Positions 12,661 through 23,100 of a DNA stretch of 64,000 nucleotides are shown here, in pieces. The notes under the pieces are model-generated. The model did no database searches, had not been told where the DNA came from, and worked only from the letters and a program-made list of their open reading frames with translations. The position numbers and the translations under genes were made by a program. The DNA is from Balanoglossus misakiensis. Its lineage: Eukaryota > Hemichordata. The stretch's first letter is position 1; each line of letters opens with the position of its first letter. The DNA lies in contig CM082580.2 in the NCBI GenBank assembly GCA_040954595.2, positions 1,302,001 through 1,366,000 of the forward strand. Reading direction: 5' to 3'.

Positions 12661-15600
12661 CAAACACAGCCTCGTTTGTTTACAAAATTCTGTTGTGATG
12701 CGCAGAACACATATATAGGCCTATGCGCATAATAACGTTTTCCACTAGACTCTGTAGATCGACGGATAGTTGTAAAATTTCCATGGTTGCTTCCAAACAG
12801 CCTCGTTTATTTACCGAATTCTGTTGTGAGGCGCAGAAAACATAGATAGGCATATGTGCATAAGAAAGTTTTCCACTATAGACTCTGTAGATCGAGAGAT
12901 AGTTCTAAAATGTCCATGGTTGCTACCAAACACAGCCTCGTTTGTTTACAAAATTCTGTTGTGATGCGCAGAACACATATATAGGCCTATGCGCATAAGA
13001 ACGTTTCCACTAGACTCTGTAGATCGACGGATAGCTGTAAAATTTCCATGGTTGCTTTTAAACAGCCTCGTTTATTTACCGATTTCTGTTGTGAGGCGCA
13101 GAACACATAGATAGGCATATGTGCATAAGAAAGTTTTCCACTATAGACTCTGTAGATCGAGAGATAGTTCTAAAATGTCCATGGTTGCTACCAAACACAG
13201 CCTCGTTTGTTTACAAAATTCTGTTGTGATGCGCAGAACACATATATAGGCCTATGCGCATAAGAACGTTTCCACTAGACTCTGTAGATCGACGGATAGC
13301 TGTAAAATTTCCATGGTTGCTTCCAAACAGCCTCGTTTATTTACCGATTTCTGTTGTGAGGCGCAGAACACATGATAGGCCTATGCGCATGAGACATTTT
13401 TCCACTAGACTCTGTAGATCGACGGATAGTTGTAAAATTTCATGGTTGCTTCCAAATACAGCCTCGTTTATTTACCGATTTCTGTTGTGAGGCGCAGAAC
13501 ACATAGATAGGCCTATGTGCATAAGAAAGTTTTCCACTATAGACTCTGTAGATCGAGAGATAGTTCTAAAATGTCCATGGTTGCTTCCAAACACAGCCTC
13601 GTTTGTTTACAAAATTCTGTTGTGATGCGCAGAACACATATATAGGCCTATGCGCATAATAACGTTTTCCACTAGACTCTGTAGATCGACGGATAGTTGT
13701 AAAATTTCCATGGTTGCTTCCAAACAGCCTCGTTTATTTACCGAATTCTGTTGTGAGGCGCAGAACACATAGATAGGCATATGTGCATAAGAAAGTTTTC
13801 CACTATAGACTCTGTAGATCGAGAGATAGTTCTAAAATGTCCATGGTTGCTACCAAACACAGCCTCGTTTGTTTACAAAATTCTGTTGTGATGCGCAGAA
13901 CACACATATAGGCCTATGCGCATAAGAACGTTTCCACTAGACTCTGTAGATCGACGGATAGCTGTAAAATTTCATGGTTGCTTCAAAATACAGCCTCGTT
14001 TATTTACCGATTTCTGTTGTGATGCGCATAACACATAGATAGGCATATGCGCATAAGAACGTTTTACACTAGACTCTGTAGATCGACGGATAGTTGTACA
14101 ATTTCCATGGTTGCTTCCAAACAGCCTCGTTTATTTACCGATTTCTGTTGTGAGGCGCAGAACACATGATAGGCCTATGCGCATAAGACATTTTTCCACT
14201 AGACTCTGTAGATCGACGGATAGTTCTAAAATTTCCATGGTTGCTTCCAAACAGCCTCGTTTATTTACCGAATTCTGTTGTGAGGCGCAGAGCACGTAAT
14301 AGGCCTATGCGCATAAGAAAGTTTTCCACCAGACTCTGTAGATCGACGGATAGTTGTACAATTTCCATGGTTGCTTCCAAACAGCCTCGTTTATTTACCG
14401 ATTTCTGTTGTGATGCGCAGAACACATAGATAGGCATATGTGCATAATAAAGTTTTCCACTAGACTCTGTAGATCGAGAGATAGTTCTAAAATTTCCTTG
14501 GTTGCTTCCAAACACAGCCTCGTTTGTTTACAAAATTCTGTTGTGATGCGCAGAACACATATATAGGCCTATGCGCATAATAACGTTTTCCACTAGACTC
14601 TGTAGATCGACGGATAGTTGTAAAATTTCCATGGTTGCTTCCAAACAGCCTCGTTTATTTACCGAATTCTGTTGTGAGGCGCAGAACACATAGATAGGCA
14701 TATGTGCATAAGAAAGTTTTCCACTATAGACTCTATAGATCGAGAGATAGTTCTAAAATGTCCATGGTTGCTTCCAAACACAGCCTCGTTTGTTTACAAA
14801 ATTCTGTTGTGATGCGCAGAACACATATATAGGCCTATGCGCATCAGAACGTTTCCACTAGACTCTGTAGATCGACGGATAGCTGTAAAATTTCCATGGT
14901 TGCTTTTAAACAGCCTCGTTTATTTACCGATTTCTGTTGTGAGGCGCAGAACACATAGATAGGCATATGTGCATAAGAAAGTTTTCCACTATAGACTCTG
15001 TAGATCGAGAGATAGTTCTAAAATGTCCATGGTTGCTACCAAACACAGCCTCGTTTGTTTACAAAATTCTGTTGTGATGCGCAGAACACATATATAGGCC
15101 TATGCGCATAAGAACGTTTCCACTAGACTCTGTAGATCGACGGATAGCTGTAAAATTTCCATGGTTGCTTCCAAACAGCCTCGTTTATTTACCGATTTCT
15201 GTTGTGAGGCGCAGAACACATGATAGGCCTATGCGCATGAGACATTTTTCCACTAGACTCTGTAGATCGACGGATAGTTGTAAAATTTCATGGTTGCTTC
15301 CAAATACAGCCTCGTTTATTTACCGATTTCTGTTGTGAGGCGCAGAACACATAGATAGGCCTATGTGCATAAGAAAGTTTTCCACTATAGACTCTGTAGA
15401 TCGAGAGATAGTTCTAAAATGTCCATGGTTGCTTCCAAACACAGCCTCGTTTGTTTACAAAATTCTGTTGTGATGCGCAGAACACATATATAGGCCTATG
15501 CGCATAATAACGTTTTCCACTAGACTCTGTAGATCGACGGATAGTTGTAAAATTTCCATGGTTGCTTCCAAACAGCCTCGTTTATTTACCGAATTCTGTT

Positions 15601-15693
15601 GTGAGGCGCAGAACACATAGATAGGCATATGTGCATAAGAAAGTTTTCCACTATAGACTCTGTAGATCGAGAGATAGTTCTAAAATGTCCATG

Positions 15694-15702
15694 GTTGCTA
15701 CC
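15694..15702. repeat. Target-site duplication, left copy
   Basis: GTTGCTACC sits directly left of the left inverted repeat and is repeated exactly at 17187-17195, right of the element. The sequence is part of the normal SatA monomer (CCATGGTTGCTACCAAAC). Nine bases of host DNA were therefore duplicated on insertion. Confidence 0.95.
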
Positions 15703-15733
15703 ATGGACGTAAAAAGAGAAGGACTTAGGACTG
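15703..15733 (+). repeat. Left terminal inverted repeat (31 bp)
   Basis: The 31 bases start ATGGACGTAAAAAGAG and end GGACTTAGGACTG. They are the exact reverse complement of 17156-17186. The match stops just inside (CCGC on the left versus TCCA read inward from the right). If the neighbouring C/G pair were included, the repeat would be 32 bp but the flanking duplication would no longer match, so the 31-bp reading is preferred. Confidence 0.95.
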
Positions 15734-16000
15734 CCGCTTAAGCCCATTCACACCTATTGTATTCGCTTTGTCTACGCTGTCCTTTGACGTTGGGTGACCG
15801 TTGCCGGTGTCAACGTACGCAGTGACACACCCCCTCGGGTACTCTCAGCAGTACTCACGAAAACTTGCTGTTTAAGTCACAAAGAAGTGGTAAATTACTG
15901 TAAAATTATCACCATTTTTTTGTCTCGATGTAACGGACATAAAGAAGTAAAAACAGAAAAAATCGACGCATATTTGACCAAATGGCGAACCGATCTTTAT

Positions 16001-16440
16001 AAGCATGCTAAAAAAACAAGACATTTTAAAATCACTCTCACTTTAAAAGTTCAAGGGTCCTACGTCTAATTTTTGCATTTAAGAGGAGACGAAGCAATAA
16101 ACTTTCAGAAAATGTGCGTCTTATATGCAGGAGCACATGGCCATTTTCGCTATCCACGTTCGGATTTTGCCAATTTTCGCGAAGTGCGGTTACTCTATCG
16201 CCATAGGATTACACGTAAACCATCAAAGCATTTTCAAAAACAAGACATTTTAAAATCACTCTCACGTTAAAAGTACAAGGGTCCTACGTCTAATTTTTGC
16301 AGTAAAGTGGAGACGAAGCAATAAACTTTCAGAAAATGTGCGTCTTATAGGCAGAAGCACATGGCCATTTTCGCTATCCACGTTCGGATTTTGCCAATTT
16401 TCGCGATGTGCGGTTACTTTATCGCCATAGGATTACACGT
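16001..16440 (+). repeat. Internal tandem duplication of the transposon (224-bp period)
   Basis: Two direct copies, 16001-16216 and 16226-16440, share CAAGACATTTTAAAATCACT, GGGTCCTACGTCTAATTTTT, GCACATGGCCATTTTCGC and CCATAGGATTACACGT in the same order. Only scattered substitutions separate them (for example GCGAAGTGCGG versus GCGATGTGCGG) plus a one-base indel near the start. A 9-base spacer lies between them. The frame that crosses the first copy is not preserved as a protein repeat, so this looks like non-coding duplication. Confidence 0.9.
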
Positions 16441-16710
16441 TAAATGATCGCGTCCACAATCGTCGACTTCGAGTGGAATTGCCGGTAAACCAAACGGTGC
16501 CTACAATATCTGTTCGATCGGCATAAAACCTTTAATGTATGTTGTAATTTGTGGACTACATGACAAGAGCTACCAGCTTGGCCAAAGACGCAATTCATGT
16601 TTTTTTCAGCGTAGATTTGGTGCATACGGGCCAAATCTCCTCGATGGTTCAAAGTCAAAGGTCACGCACATGCGCGTTCCATGCAGCCTGATGTTTATTC
16701 TTTACTATCA

Positions 16711-16720
16711 ATCACGTGAT
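16711..16720. other. Perfect 10-bp palindrome ATCACGTGAT in the transposon
   Basis: ATCACGTGAT contains a CACGTG E-box core. Single 10-bp palindromes arise by chance, so this is recorded as a possible binding site only. Confidence 0.3.
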
Positions 16721-16746
16721 CTGGCAATGTGTCACATGGCGCAGTC

Positions 16747-16939
16747 ATTTCCAGATGACGGGCAAGCAATATTTCGGCATCCAGTAAAAGTTTTTCCGAG
16801 TATGTTTTTACTTTAGAACCGCCAAACACATAACATGTATCGGGTATGTTGCCTCATCAGCCTCATTGCATTTCGTCTGCACAGTCTTTGTCTGCACCAC
16901 GTAAGTCCACGTTGCTGAAGTTGCCCGTCATCTGGAAAT
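16747..16939. repeat. Internal inverted repeat of the transposon (19-bp arms)
   Basis: ATTTCCAGATGACGGGCAA at 16747-16765 is the exact reverse complement of 16921-16939. The arms are about 155 bp apart. They lie inside the right half of the element, not at its ends, so they may come from a nested insertion or a fold-back. The loop contains no recognised gene. Confidence 0.85.
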
Positions 16940-17155
16940 CTGAACGCGAACGTAACTGCCACCTGAACGCGTCTGACGTCATTTGATAGCGAAGAATATG
17001 ATCACTTGACTCCAACGGAAACACCCGAACAGTACCGAATATAGTACCCGAACCCACTCTTGAATAAATTACGGGTATAATCCGATTAAAGTATTACGGA
17101 GTATTAGGAGATAACGGAGCGGCGGCAACCATCACCTGAACAATAGCTCAATGGA

Positions 17156-17186
17156 CAGTCCTAAGTCCTTCTCTTTTTACGTCCAT
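17156..17186 (-). repeat. Right terminal inverted repeat (31 bp)
   Basis: This is the exact reverse complement of 15703-15733, ending TTTTTACGTCCAT at the element boundary. A weaker subterminal pair also exists: GGTGACCGTTGCCG at 15793-15806 against the complement of 17123-17136, 12 of 14 matching. This could be the remnant of a longer terminal repeat. Confidence 0.95.
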
Positions 17187-17195
17187 GTTGCTACC
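17187..17195. repeat. Target-site duplication, right copy
   Basis: GTTGCTACC is identical to 15694-15702. The SatA monomer continues in register immediately after it. Confidence 0.95.
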
Positions 17196-20100
17196 AAACA
17201 CAGCCTCGTTTGTTTACAAAATTCTGTTGTGATGCGCAGAACACACATATAGGCCTATGCGCATAAGAACGTTTCCACTAGACTCTGTAGATCGACGGAT
17301 AGCTGTAAAATTTCATGGTTGCTTCAAAATACAGCCTCGTTTATTTACCGATTTCTGTTGTGATGCGCATAACACATAGATAGGCATATGCGCATAAGAA
17401 CGTTTTACACTAGACTCTGTAGATCGACGGATAGTTGTACAATTTCCATGGTTGCTTCCAAACAGCCTCGTTTATTTACCGATTTCTGTTGTGAGGCGCA
17501 GAACACATGATAGGCCTATGCGCATAAGACATTTTTCCACTAGACTCTGTAGATCGACGGATAGTTCTAAAATTTCCATGGTTGCTTCCAAACAGCCTCG
17601 TTTATTTACCGAATTCTGTTGTGAGGCGCAGAGCACGTAATAGGCCTATGCGCATAAGAAAGTTTTCCACCTGACTCTGTAGATCGACGGATAGTTGTAC
17701 AATTTCCATGGTTGCTTCCAAACAGCCTCGTTTATTTACCGATTTCTGTTGTGATGCGCAGAACACATAGATAGGCATATGTGCATAATAAAGTTTTCCA
17801 CTAGACTCTGTAGATCGAGAGATAGTTCTAAAATTTCCTTGGTTGCTTCCAAACACAGCCTCGTTTGTTTACAAAATTCTGTTGTGATGCGCAGAACACA
17901 TATATAGGCCTATGCGCATAATAACGTTTTCCACTAGACTCTGTAGATCGACGGATAGTTGTAAAATTTCCATGGTTGCTTCCAAACAGCCTCGTTTATT
18001 TACCGAATTCTGTTGTGAGGCGCAGAACACATAGATAGGCATATGTGCATAAGAAAGTTTTCCACTATAGACTCTATAGATCGAGAGATAGTTCTAAAAT
18101 GTCCATGGTTGCTTCCAAACACAGCCTCGTTTGTTTACAAAATTCTGTTGTGATGCGCAGAACACATATATAGGCCTATGCGCATCAGAACGTTTCCACT
18201 AGACTCTGTAGATCGACGGATAGCTGTAAAATTTCCATGGTTGCTTTTAAACAGCCTCGTTTATTTACCGATTTCTGTTGTGAGGCGCAGAACACATAGA
18301 TAGGCATATGTGCATAAGAAAGTTTTCCACTATAGACTCTGTAGATCGAGAGATAGTTCTAAAATGTCCATGGTTGCTCCCAAACACAGCCTCGTTTGTT
18401 TACAAAATTCTGTTATGATGCGCAGAACACATATATAGGCCTATGCGCATAAGAACGTTTCCACTAGACTCTGTAGATCGACGGATAGCTGTAAAATTTC
18501 CATGGTTGCTTTTAAACAGCCTCGTTTATTTACCGATTTCTGTTGTGAGGCGCAGAACACATAGATAGGCATATGTGCATAAGAAAGTTTTCCACTATAG
18601 ACTCTGTAGATCGAGAGATAGTTCTAAAATGTCCATGGTTGCTTCCAAACACAGCCTCGTTTATTTACCGATTTCTGTTGTGATGCGCATAACACATAGA
18701 TAGGCCTATGCGCATTAGAACGTTTTCCACTAGACTCTGTAGATCGACGGATAGTTGTACAATTTCCATGGTTGCTTCCAAACAGCATCGTTTATTTACC
18801 GAATTCTGTTGTGAGGCGCAGAACACGTAATAGGTCTATGCGCATAAGGAAGTTTTCCACCAGACTCTGTAGATCGACGGATAGTTGTAAAATTTCATGG
18901 TTGCTTCCAAATACAGCCTCGTTTATTTACCGATTTCTGTTGTGATGCGCATAACACATAGATAGGCCTATGCGCATAAGAACGTTTTCCACTAGACTAT
19001 GTAGATCGACGGATAGTTGTACAATTTCCATGGTTGCTTCCAAACAGCCTCGTTTATTTACCGATTTCTGTTGTGAGGCGCAGAACACATGATAGGCCTA
19101 TGCGCATAAGACATTTTTCCACTAGACTCTGTAGATCGACGGATAGTTCTAAAATTTCCATGGTTGCTTCCAAACAGCCTCGTTTATTTACCGAATTCTG
19201 TTGTGAGGCGCAGAGCACGCAATAGGCCTATGCGCATAAGAAAGTTTTCCACCAGACTCCGTAGATCGACGGATAGTTGTAAAAGTTCCATGGTTGTTTC
19301 CAAACACAGCCTCGTTCATTTACAAAATTCTGTTGTGATGCGCTGAACACATACATATGCCTATGCGCATAAGAAAGTTTCCCACTAGACTCTGTAGATC
19401 GACGGATAGTTCTAAAATTTCCATGATTTCTTCCAAACACATCCTCGATTGTTTACAAAATTCTGTTGTGATGCGCAGAACACATAGATAGGCCTGTGCG
19501 CATATGAACGTTTTCCACTATACACTGTAGATCCAGAGATAGTTCTAAAACTTCCATGTTTGCTTCCAAACAGCCTCGTTTATTTGCGGAATTCTGTTTT
19601 GAGGCGCAGAACACATAGATAGGCATATGTGAATAAGAAAGTTTTCCACTATAGACTCTGTAGATCGAGAGATAGTTCTAAAATTTCCATGGTTGCTTTT
19701 AAACAGCCTCGTTTATTTACCGATTTCTGTTGTGAGGCGCAGAACACATAGATAGGCCTATGCGCATAAAAAACTTTTCAACTTTAGATCAACGGATAGT
19801 TCAAAAATTTCCATGGTTGTTTCCAAACAGCCTCGTTTATTTACCGAATTCTGTTGTGATGCGTAGAACACATACATATGCCTATGCGCATAAGAAAGTT
19901 TTCCACTAGACTCCGTAGATCGACGAATAGTTCTAAAATGTCCATGGTTGCTTCCAAACAGCCTCGTTTATTGACGGAATTCTGTTTTGAGGCGCAGAAC
20001 ACATAGATAGGCATATGTGCATAAGAAAGTTTTCCACTATAGACTCTGTACATCGAGAGATAGTTCTAAAATTTCCATGGTTGCTTCCAAACACAGCCTC

Positions 20101-23100
20101 GTTTGTTTACAAAATTCTGTTGTGATGCGCAGAACACATATATAGGCCTATGCGCATAAGAACGTTTTCCACTAGACTCTGTAGATCGACGGATAGTTCT
20201 AAAATTTCCATGGTTGCTTCCAAACAGCCTCGTTTATTTACCGAATTCTGTTGTGAGGCACAGAACACATTGATAGGCCTATGTGCATAAGAAAGTTTTC
20301 CACTATAGACTCTGTAGATCGAGAGATAGTTCTAAAATGTCCATGGTTGCTTCCAAACACAGCCTCGTTTGTTTACAAAATTCTGTTGTGATGCGCAGAA
20401 CACATATATAGGCCTATGCGCATAATAACGTTTTCCACTAGACTCTGTAGATCGACGGATAGTTGTAAAATTTCCATGGTTGCTTCCAAACAGCCTCGTT
20501 TATTTACCGAATTCTGTTGTGAGGCGCAGAACACATAGATAGGCATATGTGCATAAGAAAGTTTTCCACTATAGACTCTGTAGATCGAGAGATAGTTCTA
20601 AAATGTCCATGGTTGCTAGCAAACACAGCCTCGTTTGTTTACAAAATTCTGTTGTGATGCGCAGAACACATATATAGGCCTATGCGCATAAGAACGTTTC
20701 CACTAGACTCTGTAGATCGACGGATAGCTGTAAAATTTCCCTGGTTGCTTCCAAACAGCCTCGTTTATTTACCGATTTCTGTTGTGAGGCGCAGAACACA
20801 TGATAGGCCTATGCGCATGAGACATTTTTCCACTAGACTCTGTAGATCGACGGATAGTTGTAAAATTTCCATGGTTGCTTCCAAACAGCCTCGTTTATTT
20901 ACCGAATTCTGTTGTGAGGCGCAGAACACGTAATAGGTCTATGCGCATAAGGAAGTTTTCCACCAGACTCTGTAGATCGACGGATAGTTGTAAAATTTCA
21001 TGGTTGCTTCCAAATACAGCCTCGTTTATTTACCGATTTCTGTTGTGAAGCGCATAACACATAGATAGGCCTATGCGCATAAGAACGTTTTCCACTAGAC
21101 TCTTTAGATCGACGGATAGTTGTACAATTTCCATGGTTGCTTCCAAACAGCCTCGTTTATTTACCGATTTCTGTTGTGAGGCGCAGAACACATGATAGGC
21201 CTATGCGCATAAGAAAGTTTTCCACCAGACTCTGTAGATCGACGGATAGTTGTAAAATTTCCATGGTTGCTTCCAAACAGCCTCGTTTATTTACCGATTT
21301 CTGTTGTGATGCGCAGAACACATAGATAGGCATATGTGCATAATAAAGTTTTCCACTAGACTCTGTAGATCGAGAGATAGTTCTAAAATTTCCATGGTTG
21401 CTTCCAAACACAGCCTCGTTTGTTTACAAAATTCTGTTGTGATGCGCAGAACACATATATAGGCCTATGCGCATAATAACGTTTTCCACTAGACTCTGTA
21501 GATCGACGGATAGTTGTAAAATTTCCATGGTTGCTTCCAAACAGCCTCGTTTATTTACCGAATTCTGTTGTGAGGCGCAGAACACATAGATAGGCATATG
21601 TGCATAAGAAAGTTTTCCACTATAGACTCTGTAGATCGAGAGATAGTTCTAAAATGTCCATGGTTGCTTCCAAACACAGCCTCGTTTGTTTACAAAATTC
21701 TGTTGTGATGCGCAGAACACATATATAGGCCTATGCGCATAATAACGTTTTCCACTAGACTCTGTAGATCGACGGATAGCTGTAAAATTTCCATGGTTGC
21801 TTCCAAACAGCCTCGTTTATTTACCGAATTCTGTTGTGAGGCGCAGAACACATAGATAGGCATATGTGCATAAGAAAGTTTTCCACTACAGACTCTGTAG
21901 ATCGAGAGATAGTTCTAAAATGTCCATGGTTGCTTCCAAACACAGCCTCGTTTATTTACCGATTTCTGTTGTGATGCGCATAACACATAGATAGGCCTAT
22001 GCGCATAAGAACGTTTTCCACTAGACTCTGTAGATCGACGGATAGCTGTAAAATTTCCATGGTTGCTTCCAAACAGCCTCGTTTATTTACCGATTTCTGT
22101 TGTGAGGCGCAGAACACATGATAGGCCTATGCGCATAAGAAAGTTTTCCACCAGACTCTGTAGATCGACGGATAGTTGTAAAATTTCCATGGTTGCTTCC
22201 AAACAGCCTCGTTTATTTACCGATTTCTGTTGTGATGCGCAGAACACATAGATAGGCATATGTGCATAATAAAGTTTTCCACTAGACTCTGTAGATCGAG
22301 AGATAGTTCTAAAATTTCCATGGTTGCTTCCAAACACAGCCTCGTTTGTTTACAAAATTCTGTTGTGATGCGCAGAACACATATATAGGCCTATGCGCAT
22401 AATAACGTTTTCCACTAGACTCTGTAGATCGACGGATAGTTGTAAAATTTCCATGGTTGCTTCCAAACAGCCTCGTTTATTTACCGAATTCTGTTGTGAG
22501 GCGCAGAACACATAGATAGGCATATGTGCATAAGAAAGTTTTCCACTATAGACTCTGTAGATCGAGAGATAGTTCTAAAATGTCCATGGTTGCTACCAAA
22601 CACAGCCTCGTTTGTTTACAAAATTCTGTTGTGATGCGCAGAACACATATATAGGCCTATGCGCATAAGAACGTTTCCACTAGACTCTGTAGATCGACGG
22701 ATAGCTGTAAAATTTCCATGGTTGCTTCCAAACAGCCTCGTTTATTTACCGATTTCTGTTGTGAGGCGCAGAACACATGATAGGCCTATGCGCATGAGAC
22801 ATTTTTCCACTAGACTCTGTAGATCGACGGATAGCTGTAAAATTTCCATGGTTGCTTCCAAACAGCCTCGTTTATTTACCGATTTCTGTTGTGAGGCGCA
22901 GAACACATGATAGGCCTATGCGCATGAGACATTTTTCCACTAGACTCTGTAGATCGACGGATAGTTGTAAAATTTCATGGTTGCTTCCAAATACAGCCTC
23001 GTTTATTTACCGATTTCTGTTGTGATGCGCATAACACATTGATAGGCCTATGCGCATAAGAACGTTTCCACTAGACTTTGTAGATCGACGGATAGTTCTA

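Larger units (their letters stand above)
1..15702 (+). repeat. Satellite A tandem array, left segment (130-133 bp monomers)
   Basis: Uninterrupted head-to-tail monomers. Successive starts of the motif TGTAGATCGA fall at 1, 134, 267, 400, 533, 665, 795, 925, 1055 and 1185, giving steps of 133, 133, 133, 133, 132, 130, 130, 130 and 130. Each monomer carries CCATGGTTGC (an NcoI site in most copies), a CCTCGTTT box, CTGTTGTGA, GCGCAGAACACA, a dyad ATAGGCCTAT/TATGCGCATA and TTTTCCAC. Length differences come from small indels such as ACAGCC versus ACACAGCC and CACTAGAC versus CACTATAGAC. Two main classes often alternate: GACGGATAGTTGT with TTTATTTACCGA, and GAGAGATAGTTCT with TTTGTTTACAAA. No inverted monomer was seen. 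Frames of 60-104 codons occur on both strands but only as repeat by-products. The window starts inside the array. Confidence 0.98.
15703..17186. mobile_element. DNA transposon with 31-bp TIRs and 9-bp TSD, probably non-autonomous
   Basis: This 1484-bp element has perfect 31-bp terminal inverted repeats beginning ATGGACGT and is flanked by a 9-bp direct duplication of SatA sequence. Base composition and motifs differ completely from the satellite. The only open frames are short: an ATG frame at 16535-16816 (93 codons), a minus frame at 16440-16658 (72 codons) and 16863-17057 (64 codons). A frame at 15794-16069 opens with GTG and one at 16073-16270 with TTG. None looks like a transposase, and no DDE/D catalytic region could be recognised, so the element was probably mobilised in trans. 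A 9-bp target duplication is typical of Mutator-like elements and also reported for Merlin. hAT and P families usually give 8 bp. The superfamily is therefore an inference. Internal structure includes a 224-bp direct repeat and an inverted repeat. Confidence 0.93.
12650..18470 (+). repeat. SatA higher-order repeat, 1848-bp period, interrupted by the transposon
   Basis: Unit 1 is about 12650-14497. Unit 2 is about 14498-17838, and removing the 1493-bp insertion gives 1848 bp. A partial third unit runs to about 18470. 13254 pairs with 15102 (1848), and 14111 pairs with 17452 (3341 = 1848 + 1493). Units 1 and 2 share the variants CCTTGG (14498, 17839), AGGCATATGCG (14045, 17386) and CACACATATA (13905, 17246). 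1848 bp is 14 monomers. Confidence 0.85.

Noticed and set aside
15794-17057. Transposase or other protein encoded by the inserted element.
   Set aside because: The longest ATG frame is 93 codons with no recognisable motif. Two other frames start with GTG or TTG, which is unlikely in a eukaryote. The 224-bp duplication is not kept as a protein repeat.
15702-17187. hAT-type reading with 32-bp inverted repeats (adding the outer C/G) and 8-bp target duplication.
   Set aside because: With that boundary the flanks are GTTGCTAC and TTGCTACC, which do not match. Only the 9-bp reading is consistent with the empty sites.
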